DNA from: Tubiluchus corallicola
Lineage: Eukaryota; Priapulida; Priapulimorpha; Priapulimorphida; Tubiluchidae
Assembly (NCBI GenBank): GCA_030141605.1
Contig: JAQGDQ010000273.1
Span: 241,001 to 305,000 of the forward strand
Direction: 5' to 3'
Length of the DNA: 64,000 nt
Below the pieces are notes generated by a model. That model was not told where the DNA came from. It saw only the letters and a program-made list of their open reading frames with translations, and ran no database searches. Positions within the stretch are counted from its first letter, which is position 1. Each line of letters opens with the position of its first letter. This document shows, piece after piece, positions 13,246-25,689 of the stretch. A program made the position numbers and the translations under genes.

Positions 13246-13964
13246 CACTAAATAGCAAAATCAAACATAAGCAAAACTTATTTGAAAATAGAAACCAAAA
13301 GCTTTATTACAAAGCACTGTGCATTACATATTGAATTTCTAATATTATTATAGTCTAAAATTCAGCACATTTTTTGCACCACTTGATATATGTGTAGAAG
13401 ACAAGAGAATAATACGTCTCAAACTGTCAAAATAATCTAATGAAAAAGCAAAACAACAGATGCCCATAAAATTCTTCAGACAAAGAACAGATAATAACGT
13501 ATATTTATTTTATAGTAAAATACTTAACAAGTTTAATTACAAGTCTGATAACAAAATTTTGCAATGCTGCATTTAATGTTTAGTTCTGGTAAGCAAAGGC
13601 TTACCGGCAACGATTTTCGATGAATTGGTTTATTAACAATAATGCTGTTATATATGTAAATTAGCCCATAAGATAATTTAGTTGAAACTAATTTAAGATA
13701 AAGTACCAAATGCACCACGACCAACAACCAGCCTTTCAAATGAGTTTTTCACAATTTTTTTCAATGTAGACACAATATGAGACTACAAAACTTGGTCTTT
13801 GACATTTTTGAACAAATTTTTAACTTGCATTTACAACAAGTAAATGTTCTATCACAGTAGGCCCACATCTGATAGTGTGGATTCCTAAGAATTTTCCATG
13901 CTACTAATAATAGTAAGAAATGCGAAAGACTAACAGCAACTTTTTTTCGCAGAAATCCACGATG
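13246..13964. other. Probable DDOST 3' UTR and downstream flank
   Basis: AT-rich, with no coding signal on either strand. The DDOST stop codon is at 13965-13967 on the minus strand, so its 3' UTR and polyadenylation site should lie here. I did not identify one polyadenylation signal with certainty among several TTTATT candidates. Confidence 0.45.
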
Positions 13965-16900
13965 CTATTCCCCTTTCTCCTTACCATTATCACGAAAATG
14001 GAGAAAAACAAAAGCAAAAATGACGACACCCGCCATCATCGAGAAGGCACTTGCATAATATGGATAAGCAGATGCTATAAATCTCTCATATTGTGTGTGC
14101 TTAAGTGGCAACACTGACACCTAGAAAAAATTACTAATCTGTAATTTATTATTAAAAATGACTAATCTGTAATCTTATTAGTAAAACTGCCTGATAGCAT
14201 TATATACTGTACCACAGCTGAGTTTTTTCAATTACACATTTTGATTAGGCAAGTCATGCAGCACTCTAAATAAGCAAAAGCAGCATCAGAGAAATAGGGG
14301 GCTCATACCCGCAGACAGGATTGGAAAATGGAAAGCCCCTTCTTGCAAGTGCATCTCACTTTCTCAAGATGGGCAAAGCACTACATTAGTCACAAACCTT
14401 GACCAATATTAAACAAACAGCACTAAAGTGCACTTATGCAGAAACACTGGTAGAAATAGTACATGTGCATGATTATTGTTATTAGTGACAGACTATAACA
14501 GCACCTTTTGTTATATGTACACATCACAACAAACATACAAAAAACAAAATTTTTCATACTCTAACAAATATTAAATATGTACAAGTTCAGTAATAATTAT
14601 TTTTACCACATCCACTTATATTACAAACTTAGTTTGACCTGACAACTAAAAACGAATGTAACACAATAAGATGGCAGTAATTAGAAACACAATACTTGCC
14701 TGAGTAGTGCTGAGTAGATGAGTATATCCGATTCTGTTGTAGTCAACCTTGAATTGATACACAGCATAGACATCTGGTAATTTGAACTGGGCAACATACT
14801 TTGAACCTGCAACAAAAAATATTGCTACACATGCCGTTAGTACAGTAAGAAAAGTACTAAAATTAACTGACATAGTAAGCCAAATAACACTAAAGACTGG
14901 CTTCCAGTTAGGAATTTTTTGCTCGGCAACAAATCTGCATTCAGATACAAACGGTTCACAAGCTTAATAAAAACACTTTTTAAGTGATAATGCCAGCACA
15001 CTTGCTAATTAGATTTTATATTGATTTTTTTAATTTAAAGTATTAGGGCTTTTCTTTACGATGTTATATTACGATTTATTTTAGACTTTGTAAAATCTTT
15101 GGCTGTAAAGCGCAACTGAGTATTTTGATATATCTGGGGTGCTATATAAATGTTATGTACTGTTATTATTACACTCGTGAGAATCATGGAAAATTGGAAA
15201 AGTTGAACTGAGTTTAACTTTTGCAATCTCCCAATTACTAAGCAATCTCCATAATTTTTTATCGAAACTATCATCTCAATTGTCCCCAGACTGTAGCAAC
15301 CTTGGTATTTACCCAGTATTTTACTTCATTTTTGTACCAAATATAATTGTTTAGGCTCACAAATATCATGTCTTTCACCAAAAAAATTCTTGATTTCCCC
15401 AGAGCTTAAAATAAATGAAAATATTGCAAGTTGACATGTCAGCAATAATAGTTACTTTGCAGTTCCAATTTGCCATGTTGATCTAAATTTTGCACTACTT
15501 GACACCCGCAACACGCATTATAGATAGCACAATTAGCAGTACTTCTCTGGTGAACTATTGTTAAGCAATTCCTTATTTAGTCATCGCCATTAATCACTGA
15601 CTATGATAAAGAAACTCTATCATCGCAGTGTTTCTATCACGATCTGATGCTGGCTCCGTAAAACACCTATGAAATCATATATTCAACAACAAAGCTTAAT
15701 GACTTATGAAATTGATCTATTCGATAACTAAGCTTAATGACTGCAAACTTCGAGTGCCTTCAAAATTAATCATTTAAGCAGAAAAAGTACTGATAAAGTA
15801 CAAAGTTTATTAATTTCTATTATAATTAATTTAATAAAGTTAGACTCCTCTTTTTCTTCCACTCTGTTCATCTATTGTAAAAAAGGAGCCTCTATCTTAT
15901 ATTAGACCACTCCATTGTTATCTAACCGAAGCTAAAGTTTTCAATGCCCGTAATCTTACCATTAAGTTTGATCTCAGCTGTTGTAGGTCTGTGTTAATTG
16001 TTCCGGAGACCTTTGGTTTGGCTGGAGATCATTTAGCAGGTTTTGGCACATCATCTAATGCTAAGTTAGACCATCTAATTAACTAATTAAATGCGACAAT
16101 ATTATTTCAATAGTTACCTTTGAATTTCATTGTAGTTCTTACAAATGGATCAATCCTGACCAATTCTAGTTGAACATCATCTGCTTTATATGGAACCCAT
16201 TTGTCGCCTTCCAGAATATCAATTTCAATTGTGTAAACCTACAAATATTCAGATTAGCAAAGACCGAGTACCTCAACAGATTCAAGATGTAAAATTAGCA
16301 AAGATTTTAGTTGTAATACAATAAAGGCATTCCACCATTACTTATGGGGATTAAGGCTATCCATCTACTATCAAAAATCAAATGAATCGAAATGGAATCT
16401 ATGCTGGAATCAGTTCTCGTATCGATCAATTTGTGGCATACCATATTTGCCTAAAAAACTGTGGAAAATCTAAACGTTTCAAATTTTTTTAAGGCGTTTA
16501 TAAAAAGCGACAAACTCGGCATGAAACAAAAATCGAACTTATGTGGTATATTATTTTTCTGATTAACTTATTTGATGAAACTGACACTTTTTTAAAACTG
16601 TTTGTAACTCGATTTGGAACATCGCATTTGAATGAGAATTTGAATCGAACATTTGTTGGAGTCTTATTACAGATACAGAAACTCACAAATGAATACCTTC
16701 TCTTTTTAGCTATTTAATTATATAAACCCCTGCACTTTTTGCAAATATTATGTATTGCCTTTTAGTAATATTTTAATTAGTGACTTCTAATTACACTTTT
16801 GTGGTATCTATTATACCTTTATGTACTAAAGTAAATGAAATGAACGCATGCACGCATGCGGCCGTAGACACAGTGAAGGAAACACAAGATGTTCAAAACA

Positions 16901-19900
16901 TTCTTGATACAAACCACATCGTCTTTAATGGTGTATGAAGCAAGTGTGTTCTGTTCACCCACTTTACGATGAGTTACAGCACCGACACGCAGTACGCCTT
17001 TCTCTTTAAACACCCATTGCGACAATGCAGTAACTAGTTCCTGATTTCCCGATTTTAAGTATCTAACAAGAAAAAGTAAAATAAGAACATTAAGAACAAA
17101 ATGACATCGCCAATGTTCAAACATCACAAGTCTGAATCTTTACCAGAATCAATACACTACATGTGGACTAACTGGAGTGGGCAACCTGGTATCAAATTAA
17201 GCTCAAGAAGCTTTTACACTTTTTCAAAAATGTTGCATCACTTTTGAAACCAACGGTTGTTGTTTTTGGTTGTAAACTAGTGAACACTATATAATCTGAT
17301 AATCACACAAGCCCAACACACTTCCACTTTATAATCTCCTACAACCAAAAAGAAATACGGAACACCTTAGATACAGGAAATGCATATTTGCTAGCCCTAA
17401 ATTGAACACCAGACAAAAACAGCAGCTAATATTTTTCTAAATAGACGTACTTGCCATGTAGATTATCATTAATATTTTATCTTCAATTGGTTTCATTGCC
17501 TTTTCAAATTTATTTAATATTAAACACCTGAGATGAACGGACATATGCAAAAAAGCTGCTGATTTCATGCGGCACAGATGCTACGGGTAAACTGCTAGTT
17601 TAACGAATCTTAACAGTGCAACCCTGTTACAAATAAAATAAAATTAGTTCTTAATCTCCTTTTCAAAATGTCCATATTATCATAAAGAAGCCAGTTCTGA
17701 ACAGTTACAGGCCATTACAAAAAGATTGACCATACAGATATTAGTTACGGTACAGTTCCAGCGTACTTTTTCCCTGTTTGAGAATGATGTATGGAAGCAG
17801 CAAAAAAATCGTTGCTGAACATGTCCAGTGACCCGCAGAAGACGATTCTTGCATTGTTTCTCGCTTGAACAGCAGCAATTAGAAGTGTGTTCTTACCAAC
17901 TGCATGTGGGTACTGAAACAATATGATTTTTTTAAAACAGACAATCTAAAACAATCAATATCAATACTAATAAAAATGTTTTTGGCCTCGAGATATCTCA
18001 ATCCTTTTTTGGTTTTTTTGACAGGGTATAATTCACTTCTTCTTTAATATATAGCAAATGCGTTTTAATAATATTTATACTAAATTTTACAGCAGAACGA
18101 AAAAGTATGCAATTCTACCATAATGCAAAAGAGAACAATAAGCTAAACTTATTTTTTATTCAATTCGGAACACTGCAAAGTAGCATAAAGCATTCAACAA
18201 TAGGTCCTATTCAAATACGACCTCTGCGGTGAGCCTGGAACCTAAGCCACTTAATGTCAAGGCCATGCCTCTCAAGATCTCCCACCCACTGAATTAGGCA
18301 GGAGTGTCTCAGCCAAATTTAGAGTGAGTAAATACTACGAGGTAAACAGACAGAATCAATGTGAACAATGAAACCGCCCAGAGCAAAGCAAGTATTTAAC
18401 TGGTTCATCTACCTGTTCATGGACCGGCCTAGGTGCCATTCTTAAGCTCGGTTTCCAACATACCTTCATGTAACTCACCTCAAACATAGAAATATTTGCC
18501 TCAAAAAAATCTTTTAACCTGTGGTATTTCAATCATTTTAGGTCACTCTGTAGTATTTTGTTTGTGCTATCTTATATGTTTCTGATTGCTCAAGGAGGCA
18601 AAATACATGTTGCATTATTAATTTGTGATATGTTATGGCAAACACTGATACTTCACAAGGTGAAAAAACTATATTTCAAAAATTTACGTGTGTCTTGGTT
18701 ATTCATTACCTCTTCAACCGTTCAAATTATGTTTATTGTAAAGTACATATTTCATACACTTTATGTACTTAGCACAACGTTATATACCATAAACACACAT
18801 ATAAATTTTGTTAGATACCTCGGTGACTAACTCATCAGGATTGAATGAATATGCAGTAGAAGAAGCAGTAAGTATTTCCATCACCAAAGGATTTGATTCG
18901 TCTGACACCATACCAACACCGGAGAACAGGATAGGTACTTTTTTCGCATCAACTCCCACAATCGTCGGAGCATTGATAAGATTGGCAGTATTTGAGACAA
19001 TCTTGGTGTGCTAGAATAGGCAAAACATTCAAAAGTACATTCACACTTGGTTAGAAGTTTCAAAACTCTAAACTTTAAATTTTTCAAAAAGTGGGAAGTC
19101 TACAAAAGAATTAATAAAAGAATTTGCTTGTTTGTATTTAGAATATTATTAATATTCGCAAAGACATCCCGTTTATACACTTGTATTCAACATGAAATTG
19201 AATGACAAGGCCCAAAAAACATTGTTTGGTTAGGGTAACCCAAACGACCATAATTTTATACCACAGAGCGTAAAAATTTTATTGACAGTACAACTCGAAA
19301 ATTATTTTCCAAAAGAAAATACTACAGAAAGAACAAAATTATTTAACAGCTTTTTTTGACAACTCTTATTATCAACTTTTCTAATATTGCAACTGAATAT
19401 CCATAATACGACATAAGTTGTTTCACAGTCAGTGCTTACTACTGATAGCGGACTGCACATATTTTTCACACAAGTTGCAAAGAAAGCTGTACAAAACATA
19501 TGAAACATATACCAAAGTTAAGTACAACATAGCAAATAAATGCACAAATTAAAAATGTATCATACCTTTCCCTCGTCACTTAAGTCATAGTTGAGGTGAT
19601 CTATAACGGCAGTATTCTCTTCGTCTATCTCAATTCCACATTCTATGGCCAGGTCACGGATGGCATCACCCACAGTAGAATCAACAGCAACAAGTACGCT
19701 TCCACCCTTATCAACAAAATCCGTGACTGATGAAACACTGAGTGATCCGCCAAATTCTACAAAAGGCTAAATAATTATAATATCACGTAAGTTGGGATTT
19801 CCTAAACTGCTTTGAAGTTACATTTGTATGTAAATGTGGAGCACAGTTTTGAAAAATATATATTCAAAATGCTTCCTTAGAACTAAGCCAGCACACATCA

Positions 19901-22900
19901 TAACAGGTAGGGAACAATAGTCAAGTTACACATAAAGGGAAAACAAGAAAACCACATAACATTACTTGATGTGTTTTACGACAAAAGCATAAAATAGAGT
20001 GCTCAAATTTATATAACCCCAAGCATTAGAAAAAATGTGATTTTTGTTCACTATAACTGAATGAGAGTTATTGTTAATAAGTAAAGACTGAACATATTTC
20101 TATTTACTTATGCAAATCATTATGTAGCTGATTGCTGTCCTTAAGACAGAACTGGTAAAGAAGGCATCAAGCATAAAAAATGACATGAAAAATTATCATG
20201 AAGTTTTGGTTAGCAAACCTTAATTTATGCACAGTTTAGTTATACATATAATGATATTATCATACTGTATTTGATCTACTGTCATTCATAATTTTTTTTT
20301 AATTGTCTAAATTCATTTTATCTCATTTAGCGTTAATCACTGCATCATGTTTATATCACTGTATCTGTATAAATTTGCATTTTTGTTATCAAAATTTGTA
20401 TATCTTCAATTGTGCATGGTTTAAATTAGTTACACATATGTATTATCATAATTTGCTCCTACCATCGTTCAAAATTTAAATTTTTGCTTGAATTCTCATT
20501 CACTTATCATTATTTTTTGAATATCCACGTTATTATTATTATGGATGAAATTATAAAATTCTGTGTGACTATTTTTAAATGACAAGAAGATTGTGGCTTT
20601 GCACACAATCACAACTTTCATTGTCTGTTTACAGTTCATTCAGTTTTATTTACTGCTTTGGTATATACTATTGATTTGTTTGTTCTTTAGATTTTTGTAT
20701 ATTTTTTCTTGAATTTACTTATTTTTTTTACTTACTGTAATACATTGCTCTTTCACCACTAACATTAATACATAATTAGTTAAATTGACATGGGTGGCTA
20801 GACTACAAGATTATATGGTTTGTTCGCCACCCCGTCTATATAACTCTTTATTAAACTATACTGTATATAGGTTAGTATTACTAACACAACAGAGACAAAT
20901 AAAAAAGATTGAATTGAATGGACAAGTTGCTTTCTATGTGTACTAAATTACAGTCAACATACGTAGATATTTTACTAATGTAGCAATTCACTACATAAAT
21001 CAAAACGAAAAATATTAAAATGAAAGTATAATCATGACAAAACATATTCCAGAAAAACAAGCTCAAACGATTATGTCCGTTTAGTGCTGTCACGATTAGT
21101 GACATTAATTAAAATAACTGTCGATTTATTAATAACTGTCATAACCGTAAATTAAAATAACAAAAACAAACAAGATCAGGAAGCTAAAAATACTTGTTGG
21201 AACTCGGAACTTGCAATTAGCTGTGGAAGATAGTGTCAGAACTCTCGCTGCAGAGCCAACAGACATTGACGACTGTGCCAGTTTAAAGCCTCCATATTAT
21301 TAAGGAAGATCTTCTGAGACGAGGCACTGAACTGGTAGAATTGGCTTAATTATTAATCGGTTATATAGTTTGAACTGAAAGACAGGCCATCATACATGAA
21401 AATGTATGGAATCAAATTTGTCGACAAACAGCCAGTCATTGTTTACTTAGTAGCCGACTAAACTTAAACGTTGAACTTCAATTTGTTGACTGCTTCGTCT
21501 CCCTTTAACTGGAACCTGGAAAATCTATACTATACCTTCAACAGATGGTGAAAAGATTATTAGATAATCATAGACAAACTCCCCATAGCTTATCAATGCC
21601 AAATTTGGGTCATCAGCAGATTTAAAAGACAATTCATATCCACGATCTGAAAAAAGACAAAATTTTGTTTTATGAGTAAAAATTTGTATTCTTGTATTAC
21701 TGAATAATGTTGATATTTAAATATACTTCTTCAATAAATTCTGTAGTTGGAGCTTTTGTGCTACCCGAATTGTAGTTTGTACATTGTATTTGTAATATAA
21801 TTAAATGGTATACTACAATGCTACTTCTTTTCTTCTTCTGTTGCTTTAACATAGCGTGTCTTGAAGACATTGGGCGTTCATCCTTTATTAGAGCAGGCTA
21901 TTGTCTCCTGCCTGCAGCCAGAGTTATCAACTCCTATGACGTTAAATATTGTTAAGTTTGCTCTTAGCTGTTGTAGACTTTGGTTACTACTTTGGAAACA
22001 ACAGTCGATATCCAAGTTGTTTTTGGTTTGCCTGGAAGTCAGTTGGCAGAACTTAATGCCTCAATTGATACTGGTGTTGTTTCTGGCAATCTCAAGAAAC
22101 CAGGTTGGAAAACATACTGTGAAGCGTGCTAATGCCTGCGAGATATAAACACGCCACACCCTTTAACATAGCACTCCACAGCTAAGCCTATATCCGTCTA
22201 ATTTTTCACGCTTATCATTATAAAACTTTTTATTAAAACGTAAAACTATACGTAGTTCATTTAATCTTCAGCCATATTCGTTCTGCAAATAGAATTCAAT
22301 ACAAACTTACATATCGTTTACCGGTCTTCACACGAACAAAATTTAATTTAATTGTTGAGTTACAGATCCTGATCAGTAATCATCCTGGTCATTGTGGTCA
22401 ATCAAAATAATCATCAAACATCATTCATCAAACTCGAAAGGTCATAGATATATGTAATATTAGAGGCACAAAAACCAGAGGATGTATGAAAATAAACACA
22501 TTATTGATACAACTAAGGCTATGTACAAATGCAGTGTTATTGACGGTTGTTGGGAGCAGAGCAGGACACTAGCCAAAGTAGGACAATTGGCGTATATGGA
22601 CTAGCCCAAGTAGGACGCGTCGTACATAGGCTAACGCAAGTAGGATGTGTTGTACATGAGCTGCCCAAGTAGGACACTAGAGACAGGTCATGAATTGAGT
22701 CGTTACCCATACTCGTCTGATGACTTTGTTTATTTAATAATAATACTTGAAAACATCAATACACGTTGCATAATTTATTATATTAATTTATTATACATGT
22801 GATAAAATAAAATAATTTTATTCTGAGCTAGTAGAATGATCTATATTAAATTTGGCTTCGATATTAATCTTTTAGAAGTGAACTAAGCCCGCTTTTTAGG

Positions 22901-23727
22901 CGGGTCCAACATTTAGTTTTTTTATTTTGTCTCACTTCACAGAGAGGTGGTCAGTTTCACTACCTCTTGGACAAATAAATGTTTTCTACTAAGTAAACGG
23001 GCTGGCGAGCTATGTGCCCTACATAGTTTCTCTCTTTAAAGCATTGGATATTTAGTTTAATGTTATAATGACATTAATGGAGCTAATAATTATGATGATA
23101 TTATTTTAAAAAATGCATTTGTAAATTGTCAAGAACTATCCATCATTATTATAAAGTTACTTTTTTCCTAAAACAAGTTTAAATTTAGGCAGGTCTAACA
23201 TTACGTTCATGCCAATTTTCTGATACCACGTCTATGCCAACAAAAAATTTTACGCCCGGATAAATACCAAATTTTCCGCACGAATTCCAGCTTCAGACTA
23301 CAGTTTACAGATTTTAATTTTACTACAGGCTACAGTACTACTACTAGTACTACTACTAGTACTACTGCTCCAGACGGATGGACTAAAGTTGCTCTTTGGT
23401 CCTGTCGTACAGCTGCCTGAATGAAATGATAAACGTCTTCCGTGCAAACTAAGGAATATATCTATAATACTACTATAGTCTATATAATCTAATTTGTACT
23501 TGTACGCCTACAATAGTATAACAATTATGAATTAACATTATACCGGTATAATACACGTACAGTAAAAAAACAACTATACACTTACCAACCATAGAACGAA
23601 AGAAAACAGAATGTGTCTCCCTAATTGACATGTTATCAACTAACACTAGTGTCCGCTTCGCCGCATTTGCTACAACAAGAATCGAAAAAAACATCACAAC
23701 ATTTACCATACACGTGGAAGGCGCCAT
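13965..23727 (-). CDS. DDOST: OST48, oligosaccharyltransferase 48 kDa subunit
   Basis: DDOST is a core subunit of the ER oligosaccharyltransferase, which transfers the dolichol-linked glycan to asparagines of nascent proteins. Nine minus-strand exons give 437 residues (human precursor 456): 23727-23586, 21646-21536, 19756-19566, 19010-18819, 17912-17767, 17062-16915, 16238-16118, 14806-14700 and 14120-13965. All phases match. The start ATG (AAAATGGCG, strong Kozak) opens a signal peptide. Family signatures follow in order: [131 protein letters not shown], then [20 protein letters not shown] running into a transmembrane helix (about 408-427) and a short charged cytosolic tail. Intron 8 uses a GC donor (CAG/GCAAGT, 14699-14694) and intron 6 a weak GTTTGT donor. 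Introns hold LINE debris and a minisatellite. No disabling change was seen. Confidence 0.96.
14694..14699 (-). other. DDOST: GC-type splice donor of DDOST intron 8
   Basis: The exon ends ...STTQ at CAG followed by GCAAGT. The next exon (from 14120) must be entered in phase 0 to continue [12 protein letters not shown]. Only a cut before GCAAGT keeps the conserved reading; the nearby GT (GTATTG) would break phase. CAG/GCAAGT is the known strong form of GC-AG donors. Confidence 0.85.
20650..20915 (+). mobile_element. LINE 3' end (in DDOST intron 2)
   Basis: The stretch ends with GACATGGGTGGCTAGAC, then TTGTTCGCCACCCCGTC, a TATAACTCTTTATT region and a tail GACAAATAAAAAAGATTGAA. This GGTGGCTAG/GCCACCC arrangement with a short repetitive tail is typical of invertebrate CR1/L2-like LINE 3' UTRs. 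The AT-rich sequence from about 20220 may belong to the same insertion. Boundaries are approximate. Confidence 0.55.
22555..22685. repeat. Short minisatellite, ~30-bp unit (CCAAGTAGGAC)
   Basis: Four to five imperfect units share (C)CAAGTAGGAC followed by GT-rich sequence and (A)CATAGGCTA/ACATGAGCTG. They lie in DDOST intron 1. A related cluster with CCAAGTAAGACATGCC occurs at 42590-42675. Confidence 0.75.
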
Positions 23728-24049
23728 TTTCACAAAACTTGTAGCTATGTCGGTATCGATGCGCAAGAATGCTAGTGCAAGAAATCTGTGGAAATTTTAT
23801 TTCAAATGTAGAAGTAAGTTGGAACACAAAACCATTCGTGCTAAATAAATTACATATTGTAGTTGAGGCTAAAATACTGTTAATGTTTTAACTTAAAATT
23901 AATTAAACGAGACTAAAATTTTATAGACTATTTTTTTAGTTGAGCATTAACATCATGGACTACGCGGTAGCTACTAGAGCGGAAAGGTTTTGTTGAAAAA
24001 TTAAAGCTTCATGAAGATCAAATGTAACTAATTAAAATTCAAGAAAATA

Positions 24050-25060
24050 ATACTGATAAACTGCAGAAAGTGTATTGTAGACCGTATTATTGCATGGAGC
24101 AGAACGGCGCACGTGTTTCCAGGTGTCCAAATTATCTTGCCCAGTACACTTACCATAATCCAGAGATGGGGGGGTATTGGCATAAATGCTATTTGCCCCT
24201 CCACTATACTGAACTAACTAAAACTGAGATTTTGAATGTAGTGGCACCACCGCAGATAGAAGAAGGTCATGCTATCAGAACACTCCCGCCTCTTTGCAGA
24301 TGACACACGTTCCTTCCTATATGATTGCAATTTACATCTACTCCGAAAACCGTGTCAATATCGAATTAGCAAAAATTAACACTTGTTTGATGGCAAACAA
24401 ACTATCTGTTAACTTCAGTAAAACTAAATTTACGTTGACTGGTAAAAAATTTAATGTGCTGAAAGAAATGCGTTTGAAGTTAGGATAATTTAGCATAGGC
24501 AAATTGTATCAAATACCTTGGTCTTGAAATTCATAATGATATGACGTGGCGATCACACATTAACTCTATAACAATGAGGTTGGACAAAACAGCTGGTATA
24601 TTTGCCAAACTGCACTAACTACTGCATTAATACACCCGTCCTTAGAATGACTTACTATGCCCTAGTATATCCCTACTTGCAGTATTGTGTGTTGTCATGG
24701 GGAAAATAAGCACTACATCTTGCAGCCATTGGTTGTTGCACAAAATAGAATAGTTAAGCTGATTATGTTTAGTAACTATCAAGCTCATGCCACACCCTTA
24801 TACTTTCAACTGAAACTTTTAAAGCTGCGAGATATCTATTATTTAAAGTTATTTAAATTCACGTTCAAATTTAACAATGACTTGTTGCCTAGTCTTTATG
24901 AAAACTATTTCTTAAAAATATATAACATTCATTCTTATTACACACTGTTCTCAAAAGAAGGACATTACTCTCAGCCCCGCTTTAATACCCAGCATGGCCT
25001 CAACAGTTTGCAACATAATGGGTCAAGTTGTGGAACTACCTCCCTAGTCATATAACAGTT
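24050..25060 (+). mobile_element. Degenerate non-LTR retrotransposon, 3' half of RT ORF
   Basis: Broken plus-strand frames read in order LFADDTRSFLYDCN (the YADD-type catalytic box, near 24290), ANKLSVNFSKTKF, then YLGLEIHNDMTWRSHINS, LVYPYLQYCVLSWG and LLKLRDIYYLKLFKFTFKF, ending in an H..H-type tail. This is the order of the palm, thumb and C-terminal region of CR1/L2/Jockey-like reverse transcriptases. Several stops and frameshifts show it is dead. It lies between the divergently transcribed DDOST and DNMT3 genes. A TA run and A-rich tail near 25170-25210 probably mark its 3' end. Related debris lies at 55578-56049. Confidence 0.85.
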
Positions 25061-25601
25061 AATCAGTCCCTTCAAACAGCATCAAAAATATTGTTTTTAC
25101 TTAATTGCGAAATATGTGGGCTTGTAAAAATAGTTTAAAGTGTATATCTTATTCTTTTTGTGCTATTATGTATATATATATATATAATGAAAAAATATAA
25201 AAAATCAAAAAATATCCACAATCATAACAAAAAATTGTAATTGCTTTAATAAGCTAAATTTCAAAAATTACTATAGAAAAAATACTTTAAACTTTACCCA
25301 AAAGTAAGCATTTGCATGCAGCATTTACCTTGCAATATATACATGTATACAGAAAACACCAGTATAACACATAACTAAAGCAGTCAGGGTGTTTAAGAGG
25401 ATTCGAAATTTTGATAGAATTGTTAAATTTACTGCTGCTGAATACAATAAAAGACAAATTTTTCTTATTATGCTAACTATTAGGTTTTTTAATCTAGAGG
25501 TTTTATAAGGAACTTACATGATGCAATAAAATTTGAATAACTTGTGTTAATATAATTTGCTTATCACCATTTACATAAATCCAGTACATTTCTTTTTACA
25601 G
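25061..25601. other. DNMT3 5' region / 5'-UTR intron
   Basis: AT-rich, no coding signal. A pyrimidine tract ending TTTCTTTTTACAG at 25589-25601 is a good splice acceptor just before the DNMT3 coding exon, so at least one non-coding 5' exon probably lies upstream. The promoter was not identified. Confidence 0.5.
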
Positions 25602-25649
25602 CTGAAATCTTGAAATCTACAACTACGACTTGCCACAAAAGCTACAACT

Positions 25650-25670
25650 ATGCTTGCAATCCGTAGTTGA
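25650..25670 (+). promoter_or_regulatory. Upstream ORF 1 in DNMT3 leader
   Basis: ATG CTT GCA ATC CGT AGT TGA: a six-codon upstream frame between the predicted acceptor and the main start codon. If the exon begins at 25602 as predicted, this frame is in the mRNA leader and could lower translation. Confidence 0.5.
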
Positions 25671-25680
25671 AACCCAAGTT

Positions 25681-25689
25681 ATGCAATGA
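25681..25689 (+). promoter_or_regulatory. Upstream ORF 2 overlapping the DNMT3 start (ATGA)
   Basis: ATG CAA TGA is a two-codon upstream frame whose stop overlaps the main start (ATGA, 25686-25689). Such an arrangement could allow termination and reinitiation or leaky scanning. It is read directly; the effect is inferred. Confidence 0.5.

Noticed and set aside
18808-19087. Frames on both strands over 18808-19087 as separate genes
   Set aside because: This is DDOST exon 4 (19010-18819, minus); the listed frames are its other reading frames.
23728-23766. In-frame upstream extension of DDOST beyond 23727
   Set aside because: The extension would start at TTG. The ATG at 23727 has a strong Kozak context and is followed at once by a signal peptide.
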